64,000 nt of DNA from Hetaerina americana. Taxonomy: Eukaryota > Arthropoda > Insecta > Odonata > Calopterygidae. The DNA lies in contig JAKTNV010000009.1 of the NCBI GenBank assembly GCA_022747635.1, positions 30,845,622-30,909,621 on the forward strand, given 5' to 3'. Positions 10,722 through 21,460 of this stretch are shown here, piece by piece; within the stretch, counting starts at the first letter, position 1; each line of letters opens with the position of its first letter. The translations under genes were made by a program, and so were the position numbers. The notes beneath the pieces were generated by a model, which did not search any database, was not told the origin of the DNA, and saw only the letters and a program-made list of their open reading frames with translations.

Positions 10722-11474
10722 CGAGGGTCATCCGGAAAGTAGTACCCGTTCGTGAAATAAAGACACAAAAGTAAATATTAACAAACATAAAAAATTTTAT
10801 TTGAAAGAGGATACTTTAAACTACTTCTCAACATACTCTCCAAGCAAATTAAGGCATTTGTCATAACGTGTGACAAGTTTCTGTATTCCTGCTGCATAGT
10901 CCTTCGCCGCCAGCTCATTGAGATACGCGAGGGACCCATCTTGCACAAATTTTTGCATAATGCAGATGGTGTTTAACAATTTCATGAACAATTGTTCGAG
11001 AAACATTGGGAAAATGCTCACAGATGTCATCAATTGTGACGCGCCGATCGTTCCTCACGAATTCGTCAACTGAGCTCACCAGTTGGTCTGTAATGACAGA
11101 CGGTCTCTCCGAACGCTCATCGTCGTGTGTGTTCCCCCTCCCCATGTTGAAGTTGCGACACCACCGCCGAACAGACGACTCGTCCATTACATTGTCTCCA
11201 TACACCTCCTTTAATTGGCGATGAATATCACATGGGCGAACGTTTCTTGCATTGAGGAATTTAATCACTGCCCTCACTTCACAACTGGCGGCGTTCTCAA
11301 TTTTTTTAAACATTGTAAACAATCACAGAAACAACACAGGCAATGCTAGCGTCACGCAACTTGGCTCAGAGAAGGCAGACAAGCCACTGAAGCTATCTGA
11401 CCTCGTCCAGCGGCTACTCGCGTCGTCAGCACTTCATGCGGCACGAACGGGTACTACTTTCCGGATGACCCTCG
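10722..11474 (-). mobile_element. Internally deleted mariner with perfect terminal repeats
   Basis: The element starts and ends with perfect 31-bp inverted repeats (10722-10752 and 11444-11474, beginning CGAGGGTCATCCGG). It is flanked by the TA target duplication typical of mariner (10720-10721 and 11475-11476). On the minus strand the transposase starts at 11313 (MFKKIENAASCEVRAVIKFL). The N-terminal helix-turn-helix part is intact to about RTIVHEIVKHHLHYAKICAR. It then jumps to the last 40 residues (SLAYLNELAAKDYAAG to the stop near 10821) in another frame. The whole catalytic DDD region is missing, so the copy is non-autonomous. Perfect ends suggest it moved recently using a transposase made elsewhere. 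Confidence 0.9.
10915..11313 (-). pseudogene. Mariner transposase N-terminal fragment
   Basis: This frame of about 130 codons encodes the paired-like DNA-binding region of a mariner transposase: MFKKIENAAS, NARNVRPCDIHRQLKEVYGD, SSVRRWCRNFNMGR, then DDERSERPSVITD and VSSVDEFVRNDRRVTIDDI. It loses homology after SRTIVHEIVKHHLHYAKICAR, where the deletion joins it to the coding tail in another frame. The product would bind terminal repeats but could not cut. Confidence 0.8.
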
Positions 11475-11479
11475 TAATT

Positions 11480-13080
11480 TCCGTCGCAGCTTCAAAATTC
11501 CATTTTCCCACTCTACCAACCCTCCTAATCCGTATGAATTTTAAATTGCATTTCAAATCATCTGAAATGGTTCGAATGTGTCCCTCCTACGGGAAGTTGT
11601 TTGAGTTGAAGACATTATTAGTAATCTATTTAGAACCATAAAATAATCGGACTGGTGTCTTCCTGTTTCTCCTGATATTTTCCACTTGTGCCGATGCCTG
11701 CTTGAGGTAGCATTTAAATTTGATGGTAATAATATTTTTTAACTATATTCCTCGTCAAACTCGATCGAATTCTCTCCATGGTCATTTCTTGTTACTAAAC
11801 GGTGCTCTCTTGCCTTATTTCCGTCTCTCCCTTAGCCTACCACTGCCTTCTATCCTGCATCGCTTCTATGTATTTTTTTCCGTAAGGATAATTACTATTT
11901 ATTGAAATTTATTTATTGAAATTTCTTCCAGTGAAGTTATATCACTAATCTGATTTATTTTCACTACCATTTTCTCCAATTTCTATTTACGTTACTGCAT
12001 AGTGAAGCTTCTGCCTCACGTTTATAACATTCCTCGCCGTCTTTCCATCCTCCGAACACGTTACTAACTTTTCTATATTTCCGTTCTTCGTTTCTCTATT
12101 GAAGTTTATTTTAACTTATATTTTCACATAATCTTCGTGACATTTCAGTTACTTACTATAACATTTTTAATTTTCTTCCCCGTGTTTCTTTTTCATGCCG
12201 CCGACTCGGTTGTGTGAGGATTCGGTTAGGTAACGACAAAGAAATGCCTTGCCATGAACATATTTACGTACTCCATGGGCCGGTGCGACGACCCCTAGTG
12301 GGCGGAATCTTATGGTTTCCAAATTTCATTATACATATGGTACAAAACTTAATTGCGTCAGTGGAGAAATAATTGAGTTAGTCTCCAGTTTCCTGAATCA
12401 CCATTATTTTAACGTGACGCCATCACTTCAACGGTTTCAGATCCTCTGGGGTTCCCTTTGAAGAACCCTCCCTGAGGAAAAACGTCGCTGGGCATCTACT
12501 GTTTTCCTTATGGGTTATCCTGCGGGAAGAAATTACGATGTCCCGTACCGATACTATCGTACGAATTAATAAAACGTAAAATCACCGTAAAAATGTCAAA
12601 TTTGTTGTCTATTGTTACAGCTATTTGTTAATAAGTTAATAGCAAGACGCTTGGCAGGTTTTTTTGTCTGTTGGGAAGTTTGGTTTCTGCAAATCTTCTG
12701 TGACCTACCAATTATTTATTTTTATCGAACATATTATTTTGATCTAAAAATTTTATTAATTAGGCTTGAGTATTCGCTGGTAGCGAATCTTCGCGAGTGA
12801 ATTATTTATATACCTTTGCGATTGGTGCATTAATTCCGAAATCCTTAATCGGCATCGAAGCTTGTTTTCTGAGAGGAAATAATTCAGCCCATAAATATTT
12901 AACTTACTGTGGATATAGCTCTAGCGTGCGTTTTCAAGTCGATTTGAATTCGAAAACTTTTAGAAGGTTTAACCGTCTCTTTATGCAAAGGTATTTGACG
13001 ATAACCCTTGTTTCATGGCAATGGAAAAGAGAGGGATCCCCAACCCCTCCCCTCAACTAAAGCACACCCGTCTCTTGATA
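11480..13080. other. Unassigned spacer
   Basis: The plus strand is pyrimidine-rich to about 12190 and AT-rich afterwards. It may include old LINE sequence on the minus strand, but I found no motif strong enough to assign. No RNA gene or exon was recognised. Confidence 0.4.
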
Positions 13081-13179
13081 TAGGTAATGCTGTCATATTT
13101 ATTAGGGCATTCCAACGATCCGTCCTCTAGCCAAATCTATTTTGTGCCTTAGACAATAGCTTCTCGCTCTCGGAAAACT

Positions 13180-13440
13180 CCTGACTATCAATGCATATGC
13201 GGATGAATCCACCATTGCTTCCCAAGACTGTAACACCTAATCCGCCTGTGACCCACTTCAGGATCGCCTACAACAAACAAAGGACTGAAACCTTAAATTG
13301 AAACTTAAAGTTTGGAATGAATAAATTGAAATCCACGTTGTTTTCTCCAGCATAGTTAAAAGAGAAAAAAATAAATCCATTCGATTATACAACTCCACCG
13401 TTTCTGCGTAAATAAAGCAAAATTTTCCAGAGTAACTTTG
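13180..13440 (+). mobile_element. Possible Jockey-like LINE RT remnant
   Basis: Two plus-strand frames together resemble the RT catalytic area of Jockey-group LINEs: YADESTIASQDCN (in place of the usual YADDT), DPLQDRLQQTKD and LKLKLKVWNE, then after a shift KLKSTLFSPA and INPFDYTTPPFLRK. Stops and frameshifts are present. The match is weak and by eye only. Confidence 0.35.
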
Positions 13441-13559
13441 AATATGATATAGATCCTAGGAATCCCCACCCTCACTGACTTGCTGCCGCCTAAGAGGAAC
13501 TTACATGCCATTATTTGCTCGTTTATGCGTAGGCGTATATCATCTTCAAATTCTCGAAA

Positions 13560-15595
13560 AAGTGACTGTTTTCCACTATTGTGCTTATGATTTGCTAGCG
13601 TCTATATAACATATCATGTTATATGCATGAGAGAGGAGAAATGCCGATGGAATTGTGAATCTTTGCACTTGAAGAAGAAAGTATTTGGCCATAATCCACA
13701 TGGTAAGAGGTAAATCAGTTGAAAACTACGGAAATTTCAGACTAATGCCATGATTCGACGATTGTGATAAAAATAATACGATGTCGGAATGGAAAAGAAA
13801 GGGGAAGAGTATTTAATTGAGAAATAATTAAAATTTATTATAATGCTTGTATAACTGTCTATAATTATAAAAAATAATCATACTTTCTTTGGTGTATATG
13901 GTATATGCATCTAACTGAATGATAAACCGTTAAAAGGTTAAGCATACGTAACAGCTCTTTCAAGTTAGAGTAGGACGTAAATAAATGGGGAAATTTTGTG
14001 AAATATTCGAGCAAAGAGTTTGTGGGGAGGTTGAAATAAATTGGCGAGGGGAAGGCGGTGAAGGGTGAGGTAGGAAAGAAAGAAAGGCAAAAGGTGGGAA
14101 AGAAAGGAGAGAGTGCGTTTTAGGAAATTACTGGGAAAGACAAGGGGAATATTAATTAAGGACTTCTCGGCATGAAAAATTCCAGTCACAATGTAACCCT
14201 TTCCTTATGCCTTTTATTAAAAAATCGCTAGTCTCCGGACGAAGCGATATCCGTCTTCACGCCGTATATATTTTTTTTTCTAAGAATTCTCGTCCCTTAG
14301 GATTTTTGGAAGAGGTTTGACTTACTAATAACCAACCTACATATCCACCCTTTCATCGAACCTCTTGAAAATTTAAAGGAAATATATGTTGGATTTCCCA
14401 ACCTTAATGCGTTTTACCCCTTTTTCCCGATACCTGCTTGAAAAATAAAGCTATCACTCTCTCGACCTTCCATCGCAGTGCGCGTCTTGAGCGACCATTA
14501 TCATTAACCAACCTTCCCCTTCGATCCCATTCATTCCCATTATTTCAGCGTCGCCCTCGCTGGGATTTTTATGAAAACTTTTACTTTTCCACCCCTTGAA
14601 ACTTATGCCCCCTATTTTTTTCTGGAAATAGTGGCTTTAGGTAGGGTAGGGTATGGGGTAATGTTACTTGCTCAAGATGTCGTCTCCAAATAAGCGGCAA
14701 CTTTGTTTCTGCGCGATGCATTTCCTACTCATTTTTTGTCAACTTTGCCGGGTGGGTGGTGGAATTTTTAATCACGTTTTTCCCTGTCAAGTAATTTTCC
14801 CCCGTGTGTTAGCATGTTTCACGAGGACCTACTTTTTATCCAAAGGCTGACGACCCTTGTTTGTGTACTCTTGTCTGTGCGCCCTTTTTGGGAGTTTCGG
14901 AACGGATTTTAATGAGATTTGATGAGTGCACGAGCCGTAAATGACGAAAGAGATGCGTGGCCTTTGAGAGAGCCCGGTCTCGTAAAATTGGCTTGAAATT
15001 TACTGAGAAAATTGACGGTGTAGTTAGAGTAGTCTATAATATTTCACCTCTCAAGCGAGTGGGAAAAACTATCAGATTCTCCCATTCACGTGGTTTTTGC
15101 GACTCTGCAAAGTCTCTATTAGATGTTGGTTGAGTCTCAATTCCCTTTGTGACAATTAAATAAGAGTTTTTGATATTTAGGAGAATTGAATGTTAAAATA
15201 TTTCTAGTGAAATTAATTTACACGCATGCACCAGCGAGATGTTTCCGACTGAACCCAAATTATACATGTGTTAACTGATTGATACTAGCTCTGGTAATAC
15301 ACTCCTTCACTCATGAGCTTGTTTGGAGCGTGAACTGTTTTATTTACTACGTGCCTTTTTAACCCTTAATTATTTTTTTTATTAATTAATCGAAAATGAC
15401 TAATAGTTAGCCACTGCAAGTTGTATTTCCAGCAGTTTTAATGTATCTGTCAATTTTTTATTCGTTATTTTATCTCTTATTATTAATTTGGAGCAACAAA
15501 TTTAATGTAGATTATGGATGGACACAAATTTAAAACTCCTACATTTTTAAGCTTCTGCTAGGCAAATTCACATTCTGCAGTATAATAATATAATA
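13560..15595. other. Unassigned spacer with a purine tract
   Basis: 14025-14155 is an almost pure purine tract on the plus strand (GGAAAGAAAGAAAGGC-type). The rest shows no gene or recognisable repeat. Confidence 0.4.
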
Positions 15596-15599
15596 AACT

Positions 15600-15925
15600 C
15601 TGCTTGGATTCCGCATTCTTCCTTCCTCCCTTCATTTTATCTAACATGCCTATCCTTTTCACGCTCATTCCTTGCATACCTAACGTTCTCCACTCAATCA
15701 TTGTCTACAATATCCCATCGCCAGTCAAAATGCTCCACATTCACCTTTCCTTCCTCCATTGGTCAGTTGTCAACAATCCTCTCTCCTCCCCCATATGAAT
15801 AATATTTTTTGTTTATTTTTATTCTGTATGATTCACTTTTTCCATTCTTTTCCACATATGCCCTTAGAAAACCTCCAATCCACACCTATCATCTTGTTCA
15901 AACGATCAAGTTTCCGCGCCACACA
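15600..15925 (-). mobile_element. RTE-like LINE C-terminal remnant
   Basis: The reverse strand reads, with frameshifts and stops, as the C-terminal tail of an RTE-like LINE: WKRMEKVNHTE, IHMGEERGLL, WSILTGDGIL and VKRIGMLDKMKGGR. These correspond to the usual RRMEKISWTDK, VGEERSLL, GHILRGDGLL and RGRPRMGMLDELKGG. It shares this region with the fragment at 59785-59960. Confidence 0.6.
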
Positions 15926-15929
15926 AAAC

Positions 15930-18125
15930 CTGCCCTTATCTATCCACATCAAAGTGTTCTCACTATACTCCACTCCTTATGTTTTTTTTACGATTTCTGA
16001 TATTCTGTGGAAAATAATAGGAAAGTGCCTTATCAGTAGTACAGAATAGTCGGACTGTGGGAGCCGTATTCCTATTGCCGTCATTCGGGAAAAACAGAAA
16101 TGGATTTTTCCAAAGATGAAAAATCTTTTGTCCTCACCGGTATTTGAACTGATAACTTCGCGTTTGTCATTAGACTATCTCTTGATGAGAAAAATATTCA
16201 AGGTTTCCTTTTAACGCAATACCTTTAAAGCAATAATGGGACCTCTGATCGTTTGGTCATTAGGATGGAAATATGTGGTTTCAACAAAATGTCTTCTTGG
16301 TTTTATACTTTTTTCTGAGAATTAAGTGTTTCTATGACCATTATAATCAAACAAAAGCATCAATTAGCTTATACCTGGCCTCTATAAGTTAGCGCTTTTG
16401 GTGTAATTTAATTGTAATAATAAATCGATTTTATATCAAAAATCAACAAAAAAATATTTCAATTCGCTTCACCCATCATTCCACTCCATAACTTGGTGAC
16501 ACGAAACGCGCTTGGATCCTCCAGCAGCACTCTTATAAACCTTTCAAGCATAAACGTGGCGTAGGCACGGCTCAAAAGGGTCGCAAGGAGCCAAATTTTG
16601 AGACCCATATTTTAAGGTCATTTGGCAAATACTCTGGGGAAACTTACTCCCTGAAAAAAGTGCTATTTTTTGGAGCATCGTAATATGTTGTTGTCATTTA
16701 AAATCATTTAAGGCGTTGAGGGATTAGACCACAAACACAGGAGAATTAAATGCACCATATTAATACTACCAACTGGTTTATTCCTGTGGTATAACTGGTT
16801 TTAATTTGTTAAAAATTTGTTTTTCGGCATCGCAGACTTTCAAATGCAATCCTCTCCTGTGGCCGTTGAAAATATTAGACAGCTTGTTGAGTGGTACTTC
16901 GAAGAGATCCCCCCGCCCCCTACGAATGTCGTAAAACCATGCTACTCGATAGCGACGTTTATTCACGTACTAGGATCTTTTTCCCGTCACCCCAGGCATG
17001 TTTGACAGTGTCAATGCATTCGTGAGGGAATCCGCTCGTCAACAGTTCGTGCATTCATGTTGATGGTGCTTTAACGCAGAATGACAATCGACGGAGATCG
17101 CGTCCGCTAAAAGCGTCGTCCTATTTAAAAGCGTCCGGAATCCGCGGAAATGGGAACAGACAAGTGTTAATTAGAAGAGCACGCGGAAATCGTTCCCGTT
17201 ACAGCGGGCAATTATGTGGTCCGGTGCAGAGCATGGGATAGGGAATGTGAGTTTCAAACACCACTTTCCAAATTACTAATAGGTTTCATGGAAGCCATAG
17301 GCTTCATATCCACTGTTTCAATTCAATTGGGACTTGGATTGCTAGATCAATAGGGACTGGCTAGTTCGTGGGAATGAAAATTATGAAATATTAATTATTA
17401 ATTGTTGAATAAATCCTTATATCGCTTATGGTTACTGAAGAAATTAGAAGTATCATTGTTCATTGATTCCTCTTTGGGTTTCATTTGTTAAAATCTTACT
17501 CCCACTAAAACATTGTTTTTGGTATCTAATCACATGGTTTCTTCCACCTAGGAACCCCGATTAACAACTATTTTCTCTTTTCTACTTTCTCGGAGACCGT
17601 ATCGCCTGTGTTAACGTTACAGCCTTGCCCAAAGTGACACTCAAACTGGCGTAAATGTGTTAGCAGTGGAGTCACTCAAATACCTTAACTTGCTGGGGAT
17701 ATGATTTTCATTTCATTATAGCTTGATGAAGTGAAATCTATAGTCAAAATTATATAGGTGGGACTGTTTCATGGTTCACTATTGCGAGCGAAGTAGTTAT
17801 TTTCCGTCTGAGTGAGATTTATTTACTAAAATTAAATACGCCACTGGGAGTCCATTTTTCCGTAGGGTGCTAAGCTATTCACGTAGAAACTTGGGGGAAG
17901 AAACTTCAAGAATCCGGTGCCATTGTTAGAAGGAGAGTTTATTCTCCTGACGCTCCTAGATGTGTAATAGCCTTATCTTTTTCGTCTCCTGTTTTTGGTG
18001 GCCATAAAAACAGGTGGATCGTTAAACTTATTTCATTCAATGTAATCTACGTAGTAATGATAGGTTTCGGACGGTTCCTAACGACTATTATGTTGCAGGC
18101 ATTGCGGGAACTTCCTCTTGTCTGC
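15930..18125. other. Unassigned spacer with a possible SINE relic
   Basis: No gene is recognised. Around 16055-16200 the minus strand contains AGTTCAAATACC, a possible RNA polymerase III B box, about 40 bases after TAGTCTAATGACAAACGCG. This could be a degenerate tRNA-derived SINE head, but the evidence is thin. Confidence 0.3.
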
Positions 18126-18129
18126 CCTA

Positions 18130-18420
18130 CATAATTTTCCGATAAATATCTTCGTACATTGTACCTACCTTCATGTCGTCTAAAAATCTCATTCCCTTCC
18201 TTCCTCTACGACCCTTACTTAATATTCGGTCTTCTATCACGGCCTTCAATTATCTCAATACCGCTCAATATAATATTTTCCTCACCAAGTTATTCTGCCG
18301 TCTTCGGATTTATTCTAAGGATATCCAATGGAGCAATTATCAATAACTTCAATTACTTCCCTGATTGACGTAATATTGCCTGGTAATCTACAAACCTGAC
18401 TTGACTACTCATTCCAATCT
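18130..18420 (-). mobile_element. RTE-like LINE C-terminal remnant
   Basis: The reverse strand carries YPLRINPKKTAE (the GLRINPKKTK block downstream of the RT palm). It is followed by VIEDRILSKGRRGRKGM and RFLDDMKVGTMYEDI, which match the tail GKRGRGRPRMGFLDDLK of RTE-like LINEs. The intervening domain is missing, so this is an internally deleted, dead copy. Confidence 0.55.
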
Positions 18421-18424
18421 CAAA

Positions 18425-20585
18425 TCCCTCCCCATATGGAAGGGAAGAACTTGGAGGAGGAACCTGTGGTACAATTTCGATAATTTCTACTTTTATCGAT
18501 AGACACTTTAAGAAGATCTAATGATTTTTTCAAAATAAAAACCATAGCCATGGTTTATAGGAAATATTTTGATTGATCATCAAAGAATTATACTTATATA
18601 TATATGTATAAAACTTTATTTGTGGGATGATTGGTTCTTAAAATTTGTCTTTTAATAATTTAATATGGAAAAAGTTATAAGCATATTTTTGATGTCTTGA
18701 TTAAAGCTATAGTATGAAGTATCTTAAATTTTCCAAGTCATTAGGTATTAGTTAGTTCACCTTTTTGTGTTCCAAGAACATCGTTTAACTATTTTAAGCT
18801 ATTAATTTTATCTCAAGGGAGCTTAAGCACTTCACTCAACTCGCCTCTTACCGAGTGCCTGATTACTTCTTTCCGTAGATTAGTACCAATTTCGCCTGAA
18901 CCACCTCATTCTCGTATAGGTCTAACTTTCGCTGATGCAGTTAATGCCTTTAAAGTCTGAGAGATGATGGGGCTTATGGAGATGGAGGGTGTGTTACTGA
19001 ATTTAGTGCACCAACTCGGCGCGCGCATAGCGTTAATAGCGTTATCATCGTGTCGTTAGCTCATGAGAAGCCGTCTATAGTCACACAGATCTGTGATTAT
19101 GTGCAACCTGCGTGACCCTCCGAGGGGAGCAAAGAGGCCATCGATCCAGGGTGATACTTTTGTAACCCCGTTTTGCAGTGCTCGCATTCCACCATCTCCT
19201 CGCGGGATGGGGCGCAGCTCGATGCATTTCTTCTTCTTTAAACGATCGAGGAATCCACTTAACGAACTCCAGACCTCGCTGCGCTCCCTGTAAATTTGTT
19301 TCCCTGTGCTCCCTTGCGTGGAGTGACATGGAGTAAGTGGATCCCTAGCTTAGTGTTCTTGAAATGGCTAACGGGTGTGACGAGGATGTATAGCATAAAG
19401 GTTAAACATCCGTGCCTTGAAATCCAAGCCGATCGCAGATGCTCCTTTTTCACTTAGCGCACTCTCGTGCTTTTCCGATTAAAAATGTTCTCCTAATTCG
19501 CTGATCAGATGGAAACACTATATCATTGGGGTAAATAGTATACACAGAATTGTTAATGTTGGAAAATCGATTATATTTCAAACATCCGTAAAACATATTA
19601 ACATAATGCGACTGCAGAAATGCGAGACGAGCGGTGAAGGAAGGAAAGGATAGGATACAATAATTCTCAATTTTGAATGTACATACACGTATTTTATATT
19701 TTGGTATGCTAAATATAGAGCTTCTATCAGTACAATTGTGTTATGGCAAATATAGGAGTATGATTGAAAATGACTTCCATGCCATAAAGATTCTGCGGTT
19801 AGGCAACACTTTATTTGGAAAAGTTGAATTTCCAAAGTGTGCCCTGTGGTATGAGGTGACTTACTGGATATGATGCATGTATGCAGAAGTTTTGATCACA
19901 ATTTCCTCTGATTTTCTACAGAATGACTTTTAAAAACTAAAAAATTTCCTATTCATACACAGATTTGCGAGAAGTAGCTTCATAAGCTTTGTATTTGCGA
20001 TTGGTAAGGGCTATTTTGAGCGTAAAAAATTATAAATGCAAACGAAAGACCACATTGCACCACAGAGGGGACAAAAATGGCACGTACTAGTTGATTAATT
20101 CAGAACTCAGGAATTTCACTCTCACAAAGAATTGCGGCAGATGACGCGACAGTTTCTATAACTGAGTCACCCTCTTATGAGAATCGGGATGCAGAAAATT
20201 CACGGTGTAAGAGGATTCCTCGGTATTATAATTGGCAAAGTACTCTGCTGGAATTCGAGGGTATCCGGGTATGAGTACTGGTCAAGGTGACTGATTTTTA
20301 AATTGTGAATTTTCTGCATTTGAATATCACGAATTTTATCCAACGATTTGAAGAATATAATTATGCCCTCTGGACACTAGAGCGCAGAGTAATCAGACTT
20401 GATTTGATCACTTTTCTGCGCTAAGATTTTTATCTTTTTACACGCTGTGCGTTAGGATTATTAATGACCTGAGAATATTTTCGCAGCCACGCGGATATAT
20501 CCAAACAGATTCTATGCACGAAATTCTTTACTTAGGTACCCTCCGTGAGAGAATCCCAAATTCCTAACTCCAACTTAGAAAATTC
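18425..20585. other. Unassigned spacer with a GC-rich island
   Basis: 19010-19350 is clearly richer in G and C than its surroundings and is open on both strands for 66-82 codons, but no family motif is visible. The rest is AT-rich. No canonical AATAAA for the neighbouring cuticular gene was seen close to its stop; the first one on the minus strand is near 19810-19815. Confidence 0.4.
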
Positions 20586-20590
20586 ATCTA

Positions 20591-21460
20591 TCACTTCCCA
20601 TGAAATAGTCGCGCCATAAACGACTGGTGACTTCCCCCGAAACCGTAGGAACTGGCATGCCCGAGTGGACCCTGCCCTCCGAACCCCCCTATGCTACCGT
20701 GTTGTCCGCCGATCCCGAAGGTGGTGGATCCTCCGCCCCATCCGTGTTGACCTCCGAACATTCCAAGATCGCTGTGTGCCGCAAGTCCACCCCCCAGACC
20801 ACCGTTCTGTCCGCCGAACCCTGCAGTGCCTTCGCCGTGTCCCGTGATGCTTCCGTGCTGTTCTGTGAACCCGGCCGACGTATCTCCATGCCCGTCCAGG
20901 CCATTGTTGCCGGCGGCTGGACCGCCGCCGACCACTATGGGGATCGGCTTGTTGATGATCACCCGATGCGGCACGGGGATGGCCACGGGTCTCGGCACAT
21001 CCACGGGATACGGCCTGGGGACGTGAACTGTGTATGGCTGGGGGACTGGGACTTTGACTGGGACTCGTACGATAAACGGAACGGGCTTCGGTATGGTGAC
21101 TGGGAAAGGCTTGTCAACCGCGACCGCGTAGGGTTTGGGCACGTGCACCGGGTAGGGCTTCTGCACGGCGTATGGCACCGGATTGGGCACCGGGTAGGGA
21201 ACTCTCCTCTCCACGGTCACTGGGTAGGGTTGCGTCACGTGGTAAGGAACCTCCTTGGTCACCGTGATGGACTGTCCATTTCCACCATGTCCACCGCCCA
21301 CACCTCCTTCACCAAGGCCTGCTCCGCCAAGACCTCCTCCGAAGTCATGACCTCCCCCGTAGCTTTGACCTGCCCCGTAACCGAGGTAAGAGAGTTCCTT
21401 CTCCTGTTTCACTTTCTCGGAGCTGCAGAAGGCGAATAGGGCGAAGAGAAGGGCACACGG
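20591..21460 (-). CDS. Secreted PV-rich, Gly-rich cuticular protein (main exon)
   Basis: This exon encodes residues 5-293 of a 293-residue secreted protein. With the first exon the N-terminus is MKLQPCALLFALFAFCSS, a clear signal peptide. Residues 31-66 are glycine-rich (YGGGHDFGGG). Residues 73-181 are a run of proline/valine/tyrosine units such as KEVPYHV, QPYPVTV, KPYPVHVPKPYAV, RPYPVDVPRPV and KPIPIVV. Residues 182-293 are glycine-rich with GGQHG units, ending ARLFHGK. There is no chitin-binding RR domain. The composition fits the low-complexity proline-rich cuticular class (CPLCP-like) and resembles insect Vajk-type proteins, so a structural role in exoskeleton is inferred. The upstream open frame continues to 21493, but TTTTTCCACAG ending at 21461 is a splice acceptor, so the ATG at 21493 is not the start. 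GC content is well above the flanks. Confidence 0.9.
   Translation of the reverse strand, partial: PCALLFALFAFCSSEKVKQEKELSYLGYGAGQSYGGGHDFGGGLGGAGLGEGGVGGGHGGNGQSITVTKEVPYHVTQPYPVTVERRVPYPVPNPVPYAVQKPYPVHVPKPYAVAVDKPFPVTIPKPVPFIVRVPVKVPVPQPYTVHVPRPYPVDVPRPVAIPVPHRVIINKPIPIVVGGGPAAGNNGLDGHGDTSAGFTEQHGSITGHGEGTAGFGGQNGGLGGGLAAHSDLGMFGGQHGWGGGSTTFGIGGQHGSIGGFGGQGPLGHASSYGFGGSHQSFMARLFHGK

Noticed and set aside
14025..14155. Purine tract as a regulatory GAGA-type element
   Set aside because: The run is GGAAAG/GAAAG-like rather than alternating GAGAG, and no gene is nearby.
20627..21439. 270-codon open frame on the plus strand opposite the cuticular exon
   Set aside because: It mirrors the low-complexity PV/Gly codons of the minus-strand gene. 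It has no domain, and the minus strand has signal peptide, splice sites and promoter.
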